NCBI GenBank assembly: GCA_964580105.1
Contig: CAZOJJ010000005.1
Coordinates: forward strand, 33,706 to 97,705
Direction of reading: 5' to 3'
From: CAZOJJ01 sp964580105
GTDB lineage: Bacteria > Bacteroidota > Rhodothermia > Rhodothermales > Rubricoccaceae
DNA: 64,000 nt
Position numbers and translations under genes: made by a program. Positions 1-8,048 of the stretch are shown one piece after another (the first letter of the stretch is position 1; each line of letters starts with the position of its first letter). The notes below the pieces were generated by a model. It was given only the letters and a program-made list of their open reading frames with translations. It had not been told where the DNA came from and did no database searches.

Positions 1-2
1 TC

Positions 3-1721
3 CTCGTGTGGGACGTCGGCCACCAGGCCTACGGGCACAAGATCCTCACCGGCCGCCGGGACGTGTTCCCGACCAACCGGAAGTACCGGGGGATCTCCGG
101 CTTCCCCAAGCGGAGCGAGAGCGAGTACGACACGTTCGGCGTCGCCCACGCCTCCACCTCCATCTCCGGCGCCCTCGGCATGGCCATCGCCCGTGACCTG
201 GAGGGGTCGGACCGGAAGGTCGTCGCCGTCATCGGCGACGGGTCCATGACCGGCGGGCTCGCCTTCGAGGGGCTCAACAACGCGGGTGCGGCGGACACCG
301 ACCTCGTCGTCATCCTCAACGACAACCGCATCTCCATCGACCCCAACGTGGGGGCCCTCCACGAGTACCTCGCGCGGATCTCGGCGAGCGACGGGTGGAA
401 CGCGCTCAAGGACGACGTGTGGGCGTTCTTCGAGAAGCTCAAGGGCCTCGGCGGCGGGACGCTCCAGCGGATCGCCTCGAAGGTCGAGGACGGCGTCAAG
501 GCGGCCATCACGCCGGGCATGCTCTTCGAAGCGCTCGGCTTCCGCTACATCGGCCCCATCGACGGGCACGACGTGGAGAGCCTCGCGAAGCGGCTCAAGG
601 AGGTCCGCAAGCTGCGCGGGCCGATCCTCCTCCACGTCACGACCGTCAAGGGCAAGGGCTTCGCGCCCGCCGAGGCGGACCAGGTCAAGTGGCACGCCTC
701 CTCGTCGCCGTTCGACAAGGTGACGGGCGCCAACCTCGCCAAGCCGAGCGCCAACGGCACCAAGCCCCCGAAGTGGCAGGACGTGTTCGGCAAGGCGATG
801 ATCGAGCTGGCCGAGCAGGACGAGCGCGTGGTCGGCGTGACCGCCGCGATGCCGTCGGGCACGAGCCTGAAGTTCATGATCGAGAAGATGCCCGAGCGGG
901 CCTTCGACGTGGGCATCGCCGAGATGCACGCCGTCGTGTTCGCCGCCGGCATGGCGACGCAGGGGCTCCGCCCGTTCGTGGCCATCTACTCGACGTTCCT
1001 CCAGCGCGCCTTCGACGGGGTCGTCCACGACGTGGCGCTCCAGCACCTCCCCGTCGTCTTCTGCATGGACCGCGCGGGCGTGGCCGGCTCCGACGGCCCC
1101 ACGCACCACGGCGCGCTCGACGTGGCCTACATGCGGTGCATTCAGGGCATGGTCTGCGCCGCGCCGCTCGACGAGCAGGACCTCCGCGACCTGATGTATA
1201 CCGCGCTCCAGCACGAGGCCGGCCCGTTCGCCATCCGCTACCCGCGCGGCGAGGCCACCGGCATGCCGCTGCGCGACGGGTTCGAGCCGATCCCCCTCGG
1301 CAAGGGCCGCAAGATCGCCGACGGCACCGACCTCGCGTTCGTGACCTACGGCGCCATCGGGCAGTACGTCTACGAGGTGCGCGAGCGGCTGGCCAAGCTC
1401 GGCATCGACGCCGCGCACTACGACCTCCGCTTCTGCAAGCCGCTCGACGGCGAGCTCCTCACCGAGGTGTTCTCGCGCTTCGACCGCATCGTCACCGTAG
1501 AGGACGGCGTGATCGACGGCGGTGCGGGCTCGGCCGTGGTCGAGTGGGCGAGCGACCACCGGATGACGGGGCCGCAGGTCGTCCGTCTCGGGCTCCCCGA
1601 CACGTTCGTCGAGCACGGCAGCCAGCGGCAGCTCCACGACGAGGTCGGCATCGGGCCGGACGGGCTCGTCGAGCAGGCCGTGGCCCTGGTGGGCCGCGCC
1701 CGCGAGGTCGAGGCCGCGTGA
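3..1721 (+). CDS. dxs: 1-deoxy-D-xylulose-5-phosphate synthase, 5'-truncated by window edge
   Basis: Condenses pyruvate with glyceraldehyde 3-phosphate to DXP, the first step of the MEP isoprenoid pathway; cytosolic, TPP- and Mg-dependent. The frame is open from base 3 and about 572 residues are visible, so roughly 60-70 N-terminal residues of a normal ~630-residue DXS lie outside. The TPP/Mg motif GDGSMTGG is near residue 77, the catalytic transketolase Glu is in AEMHAVVFAAG near 308, and the pyrimidine-domain stretch DRAGVAGSDGPTHHGALD follows near 355. The C-terminal transketolase domain is complete and ends with the stop at 1719-1721. The next gene starts 10 bases later on the same strand, suggesting co-transcription. 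Family assignment is secure. Confidence 0.97.
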   Translation, partial: LVWDVGHQAYGHKILTGRRDVFPTNRKYRGISGFPKRSESEYDTFGVAHASTSISGALGMAIARDLEGSDRKVVAVIGDGSMTGGLAFEGLNNAGAADTDLVVILNDNRISIDPNVGALHEYLARISASDGWNALKDDVWAFFEKLKGLGGGTLQRIASKVEDGVKAAITPGMLFEALGFRYIGPIDGHDVESLAKRLKEVRKLRGPILLHVTTVKGKGFAPAEADQVKWHASSSPFDKVTGANLAKPSANGTKPPKWQDVFGKAMIELAEQDERVVGVTAAMPSGTSLKFMIEKMPERAFDVGIAEMHAVVFAAGMATQGLRPFVAIYSTFLQRAFDGVVHDVALQHLPVVFCMDRAGVAGSDGPTHHGALDVAYMRCIQGMVCAAPLDEQDLRDLMYTALQHEAGPFAIRYPRGEATGMPLRDGFEPIPLGKGRKIADGTDLAFVTYGAIGQYVYEVRERLAKLGIDAAHYDLRFCKPLDGELLTEVFSRFDRIVTVEDGVIDGGAGSAVVEWASDHRMTGPQVVRLGLPDTFVEHGSQRQLHDEVGIGPDGLVEQAVALVGRAREVEAA

Positions 1722-1731
1722 CCTTCGCCCC

Positions 1732-2985
1732 ATGACGACCTTCTGCGTGCAGTGGCCCCGGTTCGGGCCGTACCACCTGGCCCGCCTCGACGCCACCGCC
1801 GCCCACCTCCGCGAACGCGGCGTCCGCCTCGTCGGCCTCGAAACGGCCAGCCGGGACGACCAGTACGCCTGGCGCGAGGAGCGCCGCGCGACCGACTTCG
1901 AGCGGGTCACGCTGCTCCCGGGGGCGACGTTCGAGGAGACGCCGCCCGCCCGCCTCCACGCGGCCATGACCGAGGCGCTCGACCGGATCCGGCCCGACGC
2001 CGTCGGCATCCACAGCTATGCCTGGCCGGACGCCCGCGCGGCGCTGGCCTGGTGCCGCCGCCACCGGCGCGGCGCCGTCCTCATGTTCGACAGCAACGCC
2101 GACGACGGCGTGCGCCGGGGCTGGCGCGAGTGGATCAAGCGGCGGATCGTCTCGCAGTACGACGCCGGCCTCATCGCCGGGACGCGGCAGGCGCGCTACG
2201 CCGTCCGCCTCGGGCTCCCGGAGGACGCCGTCTTCCTCGGCTACGACGTGGTGGACAACGACTTCTTCCGCGACCAGGCCGAGGCGGCCCGGCACGATCC
2301 GGCCTCCCGGGCCCTCCCCGGACTGGACGATCCGACGCCCTTCTTCCTGGCGTCCAACCGCTTCCTCATCCGCAAGAACCTCCCGCTGCTCCTCCGCGCC
2401 TACCACGAGTACCGGCGCCGGATGGAGCAGGACGGCCTCGCGCCATGGCGCCTCGTGATGCTCGGCGACGGGCCGCTCCGGGAAGAGCTGGAACGGATCG
2501 TCGCCGAGAACGCCATCGGGGGCGTCACGTTCGCCGGGTTCCGCCAGATCGACGAGATTCCAGCCTACTACGCGCACGCCTCGGCGTTCGTCCACCCCTC
2601 CGAGGTGGACCAGTGGGCGCTCGTCGTTAATGAAGCGATGGCAACGGGACTGCCGGTGGTGGTCTCCGACGGCGCCGGCTGCGTGGAGGACCTCGTCGAG
2701 CACGGCGGCAACGGGTTCCGCTTCGCCCCGCACGACGCCGAGGCGCTGACCCGGCACCTCGTCACGCTGAGCACGACGGCCGACCGGAAGGCGATGGCGG
2801 AGCGCTCCCGCGCGATCATTGCGGAGTGGCCGCTGGAGCGGTTCGCGGCGAGCTTCCACGGGGCGGCCGAGCTGGCCCGGAGGCGCGGCGCGCGGCGCGG
2901 GTTCGACCCGGTGGCGCGCGGCATCCTCGCCGCCATGCGCGCGGCAGGGCGGTCGAGCCGGGCCTTCCACTCCATCGAAGTCTAA
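1732..2985 (+). CDS. GT4-type glycosyltransferase
   Basis: A 417-residue retaining glycosyltransferase of the GT-B fold (glycosyl transferase group 1). The C-terminal Rossmann half carries the nucleotide-sugar signature: GDGPLREELE near residue 245, then PSEVDQWALVVNEAMATGLPVV near 290, which matches the EX7E motif. The N-terminal acceptor domain begins FCVQWPRFGPYHLARL and contains no signal peptide. The ATG follows the dxs stop by 10 bases without a Shine-Dalgarno sequence. The acceptor and sugar cannot be read from sequence; an envelope or glycolipid product is likely, and the position after dxs (polyprenol supply) is only suggestive. Confidence 0.85.
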   Translation: MTTFCVQWPRFGPYHLARLDATAAHLRERGVRLVGLETASRDDQYAWREERRATDFERVTLLPGATFEETPPARLHAAMTEALDRIRPDAVGIHSYAWPDARAALAWCRRHRRGAVLMFDSNADDGVRRGWREWIKRRIVSQYDAGLIAGTRQARYAVRLGLPEDAVFLGYDVVDNDFFRDQAEAARHDPASRALPGLDDPTPFFLASNRFLIRKNLPLLLRAYHEYRRRMEQDGLAPWRLVMLGDGPLREELERIVAENAIGGVTFAGFRQIDEIPAYYAHASAFVHPSEVDQWALVVNEAMATGLPVVVSDGAGCVEDLVEHGGNGFRFAPHDAEALTRHLVTLSTTADRKAMAERSRAIIAEWPLERFAASFHGAAELARRRGARRGFDPVARGILAAMRAAGRSSRAFHSIEV

Positions 2986-3022
2986 CGGACGGCGGGAATC
3001 CCGGCCGAGCGGCGCGCGTCTC

Positions 3023-3030
3023 TATCTTCG
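3023..3030 (+). promoter_or_regulatory. -7 promoter box TATCTTCG
   Basis: TATCTTCG lies 22 bases before the ATG at 3052 and matches the Bacteroidota -7 element TAnnTTTG in its local TAnCTTCG form. The predicted leader is about 15-20 nt. No convincing -33 TTG is visible. Confidence 0.5.
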
Positions 3031-3051
3031 CCCTCCCCGAATACGCCCGCC

Positions 3052-3576
3052 ATGCCGCTCGATACGTTCCCCGACGACGCCCGCCTCTGGCTCTTCGCCA
3101 CCGACCGCGACCTCTCTGCCGACGAGCACGCAGCCGTCCTCGATGCGATGCAGTCGTTCACGGCGTCGTGGACGTCCCACCGGCGGCCCGTCCCGGCCGA
3201 GGCGGCGCTCCTCGACGGACGCGTCCTCGCCGTCGCGGCGCAGCTGGCGGAGGGCGAGGTCAACGCCGGCGTCTCCGGGTGCGGCATCGACAGCCTCCAG
3301 CGCGCCGTGGACGCCCTCGCCGACCGGCTCGGCTTCGGCTGGGCCTCCGGCCTCGACGTGGTCTACCGCGAGGCCGACGGGAGCGTCTGCGTCGTCCCCC
3401 GCCCAACGTTCCGCGCTTTCGCCCGCGACGGCCGCGTGACGGCCGACACGCCCGTGTTCGACCTGACGCTCACGACCGTCGGCGATCTGCGGAGGCTCGG
3501 CGTCGAACGCCCCGCCTCGGCGAGCTGGCACGGCCGGGTGTTCCGTTTGGATGACGCCCCGCATGTGGGTGCGTAG
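3052..3576 (+). CDS. Conserved small cytosolic protein of unknown function
   Basis: A 174-residue protein with no signal peptide or membrane segment. It resembles a small Bacteroidota family often mislabelled 'ABC transporter ATPase'. Recognisable family landmarks are an N-terminal (W/I)xF..DRxL segment, the central tract FTASWTSHRRPV near residue 39, and VSGCGIDSLQRAVDAL near residue 75. It has no Walker motifs, so the ATPase label is not supported. The SGCxID cysteine and aspartate are the best candidates for a functional site. It has its own promoter-like box 22 bases upstream and appears monocistronic. The function is unknown. Confidence 0.75.
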   Translation: MPLDTFPDDARLWLFATDRDLSADEHAAVLDAMQSFTASWTSHRRPVPAEAALLDGRVLAVAAQLAEGEVNAGVSGCGIDSLQRAVDALADRLGFGWASGLDVVYREADGSVCVVPRPTFRAFARDGRVTADTPVFDLTLTTVGDLRRLGVERPASASWHGRVFRLDDAPHVGA

Positions 3577-3638
3577 ATGCGCGAGCGGCCGGTACGACCC
3601 GTGCCGGCCTGCCCCGGACCCCCCGGCCGGGACCGTCG

Positions 3639-3646
3639 TATACTCG
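3639..3646 (+). promoter_or_regulatory. -7-like box TATACTCG
   Basis: TATACTCG sits 16 bases before the first ATG (3663) and 28 before the second (3675) of the L,D-transpeptidase. It is a weaker match to TAnnTTTG than other boxes here. Confidence 0.35.
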
Positions 3647-3662
3647 CCTCGACTGCCGTCTG

Positions 3663-4688
3663 ATGCCCTCTGCCATGCGTACGCTCGTCCTCCTCCTCGC
3701 CGCTCTCCTCTGCGTGCCCGCCGAGGCGCAGGCCCAGGGCGCGAACGCGAACGCCGACGCCCTCATCTCGCAGGACCTCGCCGAGAGCGCCGCACGCGGC
3801 GAGGTGACCTACTTCAGCCAGGCCTGGCTCCTCGACACGATGGAGCGGCGCACCGGCAGCCTGGACGACGTGCCGCGCGTGTACTACCGCTACCACATCG
3901 TCCCGGAAGGGCTCAACCGGCTCCGCGCGCGCAACGCGATCTACTCGCAGTACGGCGACCGCGACGTGGTCAAGCCGCTCATCTGGCTGCTCAACCGGAA
4001 CGACCTCGAAGACCTCCAACCCGGCGACACCCTGGTCGTCCCGAGCGAGTTCGGCCTCGACTTCCGAGCCTATTCGCCGTTCCCGCGGTACTACCCCGGC
4101 GCGCGGGACCTCGACAAGATCGTCATCCTCGACAAGAACGTGCAGGCGTGGGCGGCCTACGCCCACGGCGAGCTCCAGCGCTGGGGCATCATCTCGACGG
4201 GCGTGCAGTCCAACCGCACGCCGAGCGGCCGCTTCAACGTCAACTGGAAGCAGGAGTACCGCATCTCGACGCTGAGCCCGGGCGTCATCAACCCGGCCGC
4301 CTCGAACGAGCTGTGGGAGATGTACTGGGTGATGAACCTGCACGAGGCGCGCGGCATCCACATGCACCAGTACGCCCTCCCGACCAGCGGGCCCGCCTCC
4401 CACGGCTGCATCCGCATGCTCGAACCCGATGCCCAGTGGCTCTACGAGTGGACCGACGGCTGGGAGAAGACCGGCGGCGACGAGATCTCGTCCGTCGGTG
4501 CGACGATCCACAAGCAGGGTACGATGGTGCTCATCATCGGGCAGGACATCAACGGGCCGCCCAACTCGTTCGTTTTCCGGCCGGACTACCCCGTGCTCCA
4601 GATGGTGCACCTCCCGCCGGACCCGTGGGCCGTCCCGCCCGGCTCACCGCAGCAGGAGCTCTTCGACCGCCGCCGCCGGGGCCGTTGA
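3663..4688 (+). CDS. Exported L,D-transpeptidase (YkuD domain)
   Basis: A 341-residue periplasmic enzyme expected to form 3-3 peptidoglycan cross-links or anchor proteins to murein. An N-terminal signal peptide is visible (TLVLLLAALLCVPAEAQAQG, residues 7-26); initiation at the internal ATG 3675 would give a more standard signal sequence. A LysM-like segment ends near residue 125 (NDLEDLQPGDTLVVP). The YkuD domain follows from about residue 150, with the catalytic motif ASHGCIRML near residue 244 containing the nucleophilic Cys and upstream HMHQYALPTSG. All expected catalytic residues are present. The gene is flanked by unrelated genes and probably transcribed alone. Confidence 0.9.
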   Translation: MPSAMRTLVLLLAALLCVPAEAQAQGANANADALISQDLAESAARGEVTYFSQAWLLDTMERRTGSLDDVPRVYYRYHIVPEGLNRLRARNAIYSQYGDRDVVKPLIWLLNRNDLEDLQPGDTLVVPSEFGLDFRAYSPFPRYYPGARDLDKIVILDKNVQAWAAYAHGELQRWGIISTGVQSNRTPSGRFNVNWKQEYRISTLSPGVINPAASNELWEMYWVMNLHEARGIHMHQYALPTSGPASHGCIRMLEPDAQWLYEWTDGWEKTGGDEISSVGATIHKQGTMVLIIGQDINGPPNSFVFRPDYPVLQMVHLPPDPWAVPPGSPQQELFDRRRRGR

Positions 4689-4753
4689 CGCCTTCGCTCC
4701 GGCCTGGCCCACCTCGATGGGGCCGGGCGCGTGGAATCGGTGTGGAGCCGCTG

Positions 4754-4782
4754 TTTGCAAGAGCGGCGGCCGGGTATCTTCC
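4754..4782 (+). promoter_or_regulatory. Promoter: TTTG ... TATCTTCC
   Basis: TTTG at 4754-4757, a 17-base spacer, then TATCTTCC at 4775-4782. This fits the Bacteroidota -33/-7 arrangement. The ATG at 4805 is 22 bases downstream, predicting a leader of under 20 nt. Confidence 0.55.
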
Positions 4783-4804
4783 GCCGCCCCTTCCGCCGCC
4801 TCGC

Positions 4805-5689
4805 ATGGAAACCCCGCACACCGACCGCTACGACGTCGCCAACCTCCCGGTCATCCCACGCCCCGGCCGCGTCCTGATGACCACGCCGACGTACTTCCGC
4901 GTCGAGTACGTCATCAACCCCCACATGGAGGGCAACGTCGGCACCGTGGACCCCGAGCGCGCCCGGGCTCAGTGGGAGGCGCTCCGCGACACCTACGACG
5001 GCCTCGGCGTCGAGGTGCGGGTCCTCGAAGGCGTCGAGGGGCTGCCGGACATGGTCTTCTGCGCCAACCAGACGCTCCCGTACCGGACGCCCGGCGGTGA
5101 GCGCGGCGTCGTCCTCAGCCGGATGCACGCGCCCCAGCGCAAGCCCGAGGTCGAGCACTACGCCCGCTTCTTCGAGGCCGAAGGCTACGAAGTCCACGGC
5201 CTCGACCCCGATCTTCCGGGCGACTTCGAGGGCATGGGCGATGCGCTCTGGCACCCCGGCCGTTACCTCCTCTGGGGCGGCTACGGGTACCGCACCGACC
5301 GCGAGGTCTACACCCGCTTCGCCGAGAAGCTCGGCATTCCGATCCTCGCGCTCTCCCTCACCGACCCCGACTTCTACCACCTCGACACCTGCCTCTGCCC
5401 GCTCGACGAGCACACCGCGCTCGTCTATCCCGGCGCCTTCGACGAGGAAGGGCTCGACCTCATTCGTCACCACTTCGAGCGCGTCATCGAGGCGCCCGAG
5501 GACGAAGCGCGCACGCTCTTCGCCTGCAACGCGCACGCGCCGGACGGCCGCCACGTGATCATCCAGCGCGGCTGCACGGCCACGAACGAGGCGCTCCGCG
5601 ATGCCGGCTTCGAGGTCGTCGAGGTGGACACGGACGAGTTCCTGAAGTCGGGCGGCTCGGTGTTCTGCATGAAGGTGATGTACTGGTAG
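4805..5689 (+). CDS. DDAH/arginine deiminase superfamily amidinohydrolase
   Basis: A 294-residue member of the guanidino-group modifying (pentein) superfamily, closest by eye to dimethylarginine dimethylaminohydrolases. The catalytic triad is readable: DMVFCANQ near residue 81 (acidic residue and substrate loop), HLDTCLCPL near 195 (catalytic His) and SGGSVFCMKVMYW at the C-terminus (nucleophilic Cys). Upstream open frame exists in phase, but 4805 is the first ATG, it follows a good promoter box, and the homology begins there. The likely activity is hydrolysis of a (methyl)arginine or ornithine-type guanidine; the exact substrate is not determinable. The gene is followed by tandem hairpins and a terminator-like stem. 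Confidence 0.85.
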   Translation: METPHTDRYDVANLPVIPRPGRVLMTTPTYFRVEYVINPHMEGNVGTVDPERARAQWEALRDTYDGLGVEVRVLEGVEGLPDMVFCANQTLPYRTPGGERGVVLSRMHAPQRKPEVEHYARFFEAEGYEVHGLDPDLPGDFEGMGDALWHPGRYLLWGGYGYRTDREVYTRFAEKLGIPILALSLTDPDFYHLDTCLCPLDEHTALVYPGAFDEEGLDLIRHHFERVIEAPEDEARTLFACNAHAPDGRHVIIQRGCTATNEALRDAGFEVVEVDTDEFLKSGGSVFCMKVMYW

Positions 5690-5727
5690 TCCGTACCCGT
5701 TGGTACGGTCCGTACCCGTTGGTACGG
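5690..5727 (+). repeat. Perfect 19-bp tandem duplication, each unit a palindromic hairpin
   Basis: The unit TCCGTACCCGTTGGTACGG occurs at 5690-5708 and again at 5709-5727 without a mismatch, beginning 1 base after the amidinohydrolase stop. Each unit contains CCGTACC and GGTACGG, which pair perfectly around a CGTT loop. The array could act as a 3' processing or termination element or as paired protein-binding sites. Confidence 0.85.
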
Positions 5728-5759
5728 GGAGCCTCGGCGTGTTGCCGCCTGAGCCTCCC
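5727..5759 (+). terminator. Imperfect hairpin, possible terminator
   Basis: The left arm 5727-5739 pairs with the right arm 5746-5759 (GGGAG/CTCCC, CTC/GAG, GGCG/CGCC) with one C-C mismatch and one bulged T. It directly follows the tandem hairpins. No strong T-tract follows, so intrinsic termination is only possible. The remaining bases to 5918 show no gene. Confidence 0.4.
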
Positions 5760-5918
5760 ACTTTCTACGGCTTCGGCGAGGGGCGGGAGCGGAACCGCCC
5801 GTCTCATCCCGGACGCCAACGGGTTCAGGTGGGCGAACGGGAACGATTTGGCGCCCATCGTGTGCGGTATGGGCCGCTCCGTTTCCATCGGCCCACTCCG
5901 CGCACGCGCACCGGCGCT

Positions 5919-7838
5919 ATGACTACGCCCCTCCGCTCCCTCCTCCTCGCCCTGCTCCTCGCGGCGGCCCTCCCGGCCTCGGCCCAGACCACCTTCCGAC
6001 TCGTCGAGCCCGTCCTCGTCGTGGACGGGCAGCGAGTGGCGGTGAACGGCGCGCCGGTCCAGCAGCGGCCGTTCAGCTACTTCACGCTCGCCGTACCGGG
6101 CCACGGCACGTACGTCGTGGCCGACCGCCCGTTCGAGGGCGCCCGCCGCGCCGGGCAGTTCGACGGCGCCTCAATGACGTTCACGACCGAGGGGCGCAGC
6201 GTCCGGCTCCACGCCGCCGAGCCGATCCTCGACGCACGGGAGCCCGTCTATGCCTACGTCCGCCTCGATCCGTCCGGCGACACCCGCGCCCGGGGCCCGG
6301 CCCTCGTGAGCCTGTCGATGCCGACCTATACGGCGGCGACCGTGCCTGCCGCCGGGCCGGCCTCGCCCGAGCCGCCGCGACCGGCCGCTCTCGGTACCGA
6401 AACCGAAGCGGTGGTGGCCGCCCGGCGCGAGCACGGCCGGCTCCAGGCCGAGATCGAGGCGGCCCGCCGGGAGCGGGAGGCGCTGGACGGCCAGATCGCC
6501 CGCGAGCGGGAGCGCCTCCAGGGCGAGATCGCCCGCCTCACGGCGGAGCGAGACCGGGCCCTGCAGGAGCAGTCCCGCCTGGCCGGCACCCACCGGCACC
6601 TCGAAGCCGAGACCGCCCGGCTGGCACGCGACCTCGACACCTACGCCCGGGAGGTACAACGGTACGAAGCCGAGCGGGCCCGGCTGGAGCAGGAGCACGA
6701 CCGGCTCACACACGGCCTCAACGGCACGCGGCGGGAGCGGGACGCCTTCGCCGCGGCGGTCGGACGTCTCGAAACGGAGCGGGCGCGGCTCGTGGCCGAA
6801 CGGGATCGACTGGATGCCGAGCGCGCCCGGCTGGCCGACGACACCGCCGGTCTCCGTGACGACGTGCTCGCGCTCGACGCCGAGGCCGGACGGCTCGCCG
6901 CCGAACGCGACCGCTTCGCCTCCGAGCAGGCCCACCTCGTGGACCGCCGCGACCAGCTCCTGGACGAGCAGGCCGCCCTGCAGGCACAGGTCCGCACGCT
7001 CCTCGCGGCGACGGACGAGTTGGAGGAGGAGACGCAACGCCTCCGCGCGGAACACGCCGCGCTGACCGACCGGCAAGCCCGCCTGACCGCCGAGCGCGAC
7101 CGACTCCGGGCAGAGGCCGCCCGGGCAGAGGCCGCCCGGGCGGAAACCGCCCGGCCGGACGACGCCCCGACCTGGAACGAGCCCGCTTCGGACGAGCATC
7201 GTGCTGCAAAACCGGACGCCGACGTGGTAGCCCGGCTCACGGCCGAGCGCGATGCCGCCGCCGCCGAGCGCGATGAATACGCCGTCACGACGGCGGGCCT
7301 CCGGCGCGAGATCGAGCAGCTGCAGGCGCGCATCCGGGGCCTGGAGACCGAGGTCAACCGGCTCACCGTGGAGGAGCAGCGGCTCTACGACGAGCGCGAC
7401 CAGCTCGTGCGCGAACGCGACGCCCTCCACCGCGAGGCCGAACGCCTCCGCACCCAGCGCGAGGAAGCGAATGAACCCTCGCCCGTTGGCACCCGCCCCT
7501 CCGCCGCCCCGCCGATGCCCGCCACCGACGGCCCCGCCGTCCGCCTGCCCGGGTTCGACTGGTCGCGGCTCCAGAATCCGAACGAGGTCCGCCGGCTCCT
7601 CCTCGACGCCGCCTACCCGGCCCAGGCCCTCCGCGCACGCGCTGAAGGTGACGTCCTCGTCCTCTTGGTCACCGACGAATCGGGGCGGGTGGTGGAGACC
7701 GCGGTGGCCGAGCCCCTCGGGCACGGCCTCGACGCCATCGCCGAGCGCATCGTCCGCGCCATGCGCTTCGTGCCCGCGGTGTGGGACGGGCAGCGGACGG
7801 TGCTGCGGTCTCAGGTGCTGGTGCGGTTTGTACGGTGA
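5919..7838 (+). CDS. Exported long coiled-coil protein with C-terminal TonB-C domain
   Basis: A 639-residue protein. Residues 1-23 form a cleavable signal peptide ending ASAQ. A beta-rich N-terminal domain follows to about residue 140. Residues ~150-510 are an uninterrupted Arg/Glu/Leu-rich coiled coil built of variants of ERDRLxAExARL. After a Pro-rich linker, residues ~545-639 form a TonB C-terminal-like domain (VRRLLLDAAYPAQALRARAEG near 551, ending RSQVLVRFVR). The domain order differs from classical TonB, which has an N-terminal membrane anchor and a Pro-rich spacer; no retained membrane anchor is visible here. It may span the periplasm as a scaffold. The ATG was chosen because the signal peptide starts there although the frame is open further upstream. 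Function is inferred only. Confidence 0.8.
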   Translation: MTTPLRSLLLALLLAAALPASAQTTFRLVEPVLVVDGQRVAVNGAPVQQRPFSYFTLAVPGHGTYVVADRPFEGARRAGQFDGASMTFTTEGRSVRLHAAEPILDAREPVYAYVRLDPSGDTRARGPALVSLSMPTYTAATVPAAGPASPEPPRPAALGTETEAVVAARREHGRLQAEIEAARREREALDGQIARERERLQGEIARLTAERDRALQEQSRLAGTHRHLEAETARLARDLDTYAREVQRYEAERARLEQEHDRLTHGLNGTRRERDAFAAAVGRLETERARLVAERDRLDAERARLADDTAGLRDDVLALDAEAGRLAAERDRFASEQAHLVDRRDQLLDEQAALQAQVRTLLAATDELEEETQRLRAEHAALTDRQARLTAERDRLRAEAARAEAARAETARPDDAPTWNEPASDEHRAAKPDADVVARLTAERDAAAAERDEYAVTTAGLRREIEQLQARIRGLETEVNRLTVEEQRLYDERDQLVRERDALHREAERLRTQREEANEPSPVGTRPSAAPPMPATDGPAVRLPGFDWSRLQNPNEVRRLLLDAAYPAQALRARAEGDVLVLLVTDESGRVVETAVAEPLGHGLDAIAERIVRAMRFVPAVWDGQRTVLRSQVLVRFVR

Positions 7839-7868
7839 GGGCCGCGTGCGCACGACGCCACGGCGTCG

Positions 7869-7876
7869 TACCTTGG
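7869..7876 (+). promoter_or_regulatory. -7 box TACCTTGG for the thiC riboswitch leader
   Basis: TACCTTGG lies 8 bases before the first base of riboswitch helix P1, so transcription would start at or just before the aptamer. Confidence 0.5.
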
Positions 7877-7883
7877 CGAGACG

Positions 7884-7971
7884 GAAGCCAGGGGTGCCCG
7901 TCCCGACCGGGGGCGCGGCTGAGAAAGACCCTCAGCACCTGATCCGGTTCGCACCGGCGTAGGGAGGCTTC
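7884..7971 (+). ncRNA. TPP riboswitch (THI element)
   Basis: All conserved blocks of the TPP aptamer are visible. P1 arms GAAGCC (7884-7889) and GGCTTC (7966-7971) pair perfectly. AGGGGTGCCC starts at 7890, CTGAGA at 7919-7924, GACCCT at 7927-7932, the pyrophosphate-helix sequence CCTGATCCGG at 7938-7947, and CGTAGGGAGG at 7958-7967. It lies 78 bases upstream of thiC in the same orientation. It is expected to reduce thiC expression when thiamine pyrophosphate is abundant. The downstream region 8013-8046 carries a start-codon-proximal hairpin consistent with translational control. Confidence 0.97.
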
Positions 7972-8012
7972 TTCGGCCGCCTCGGCTGTCCTGCCGGACC
8001 CCGTGGGCGCAC

Positions 8013-8046
8013 CGGCTTCCGCCCTCTCCCCGCTCACCGGAAGCCG
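8013..8046 (+). promoter_or_regulatory. Riboswitch expression platform: start-proximal sequestering hairpin
   Basis: CGGCTTCCG (8013-8021) pairs perfectly with CGGAAGCCG (8038-8046), ending two bases before the thiC ATG. GGCTTCC 8014-8020 can alternatively pair with GGAAGCC 7883-7889, the 5' side of aptamer helix P1. The two structures are mutually exclusive, as expected of a translational OFF switch. Confidence 0.65.
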
Positions 8047-8048
8047 CC

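Noticed and set aside
3551..4804. Long in-frame N-terminal extension of the DDAH-like enzyme across the L,D-transpeptidase gene
   Set aside because: It overlaps a real gene in another frame, is Pro/Arg-rich shadow sequence, and a promoter plus ATG precede the homologous part.
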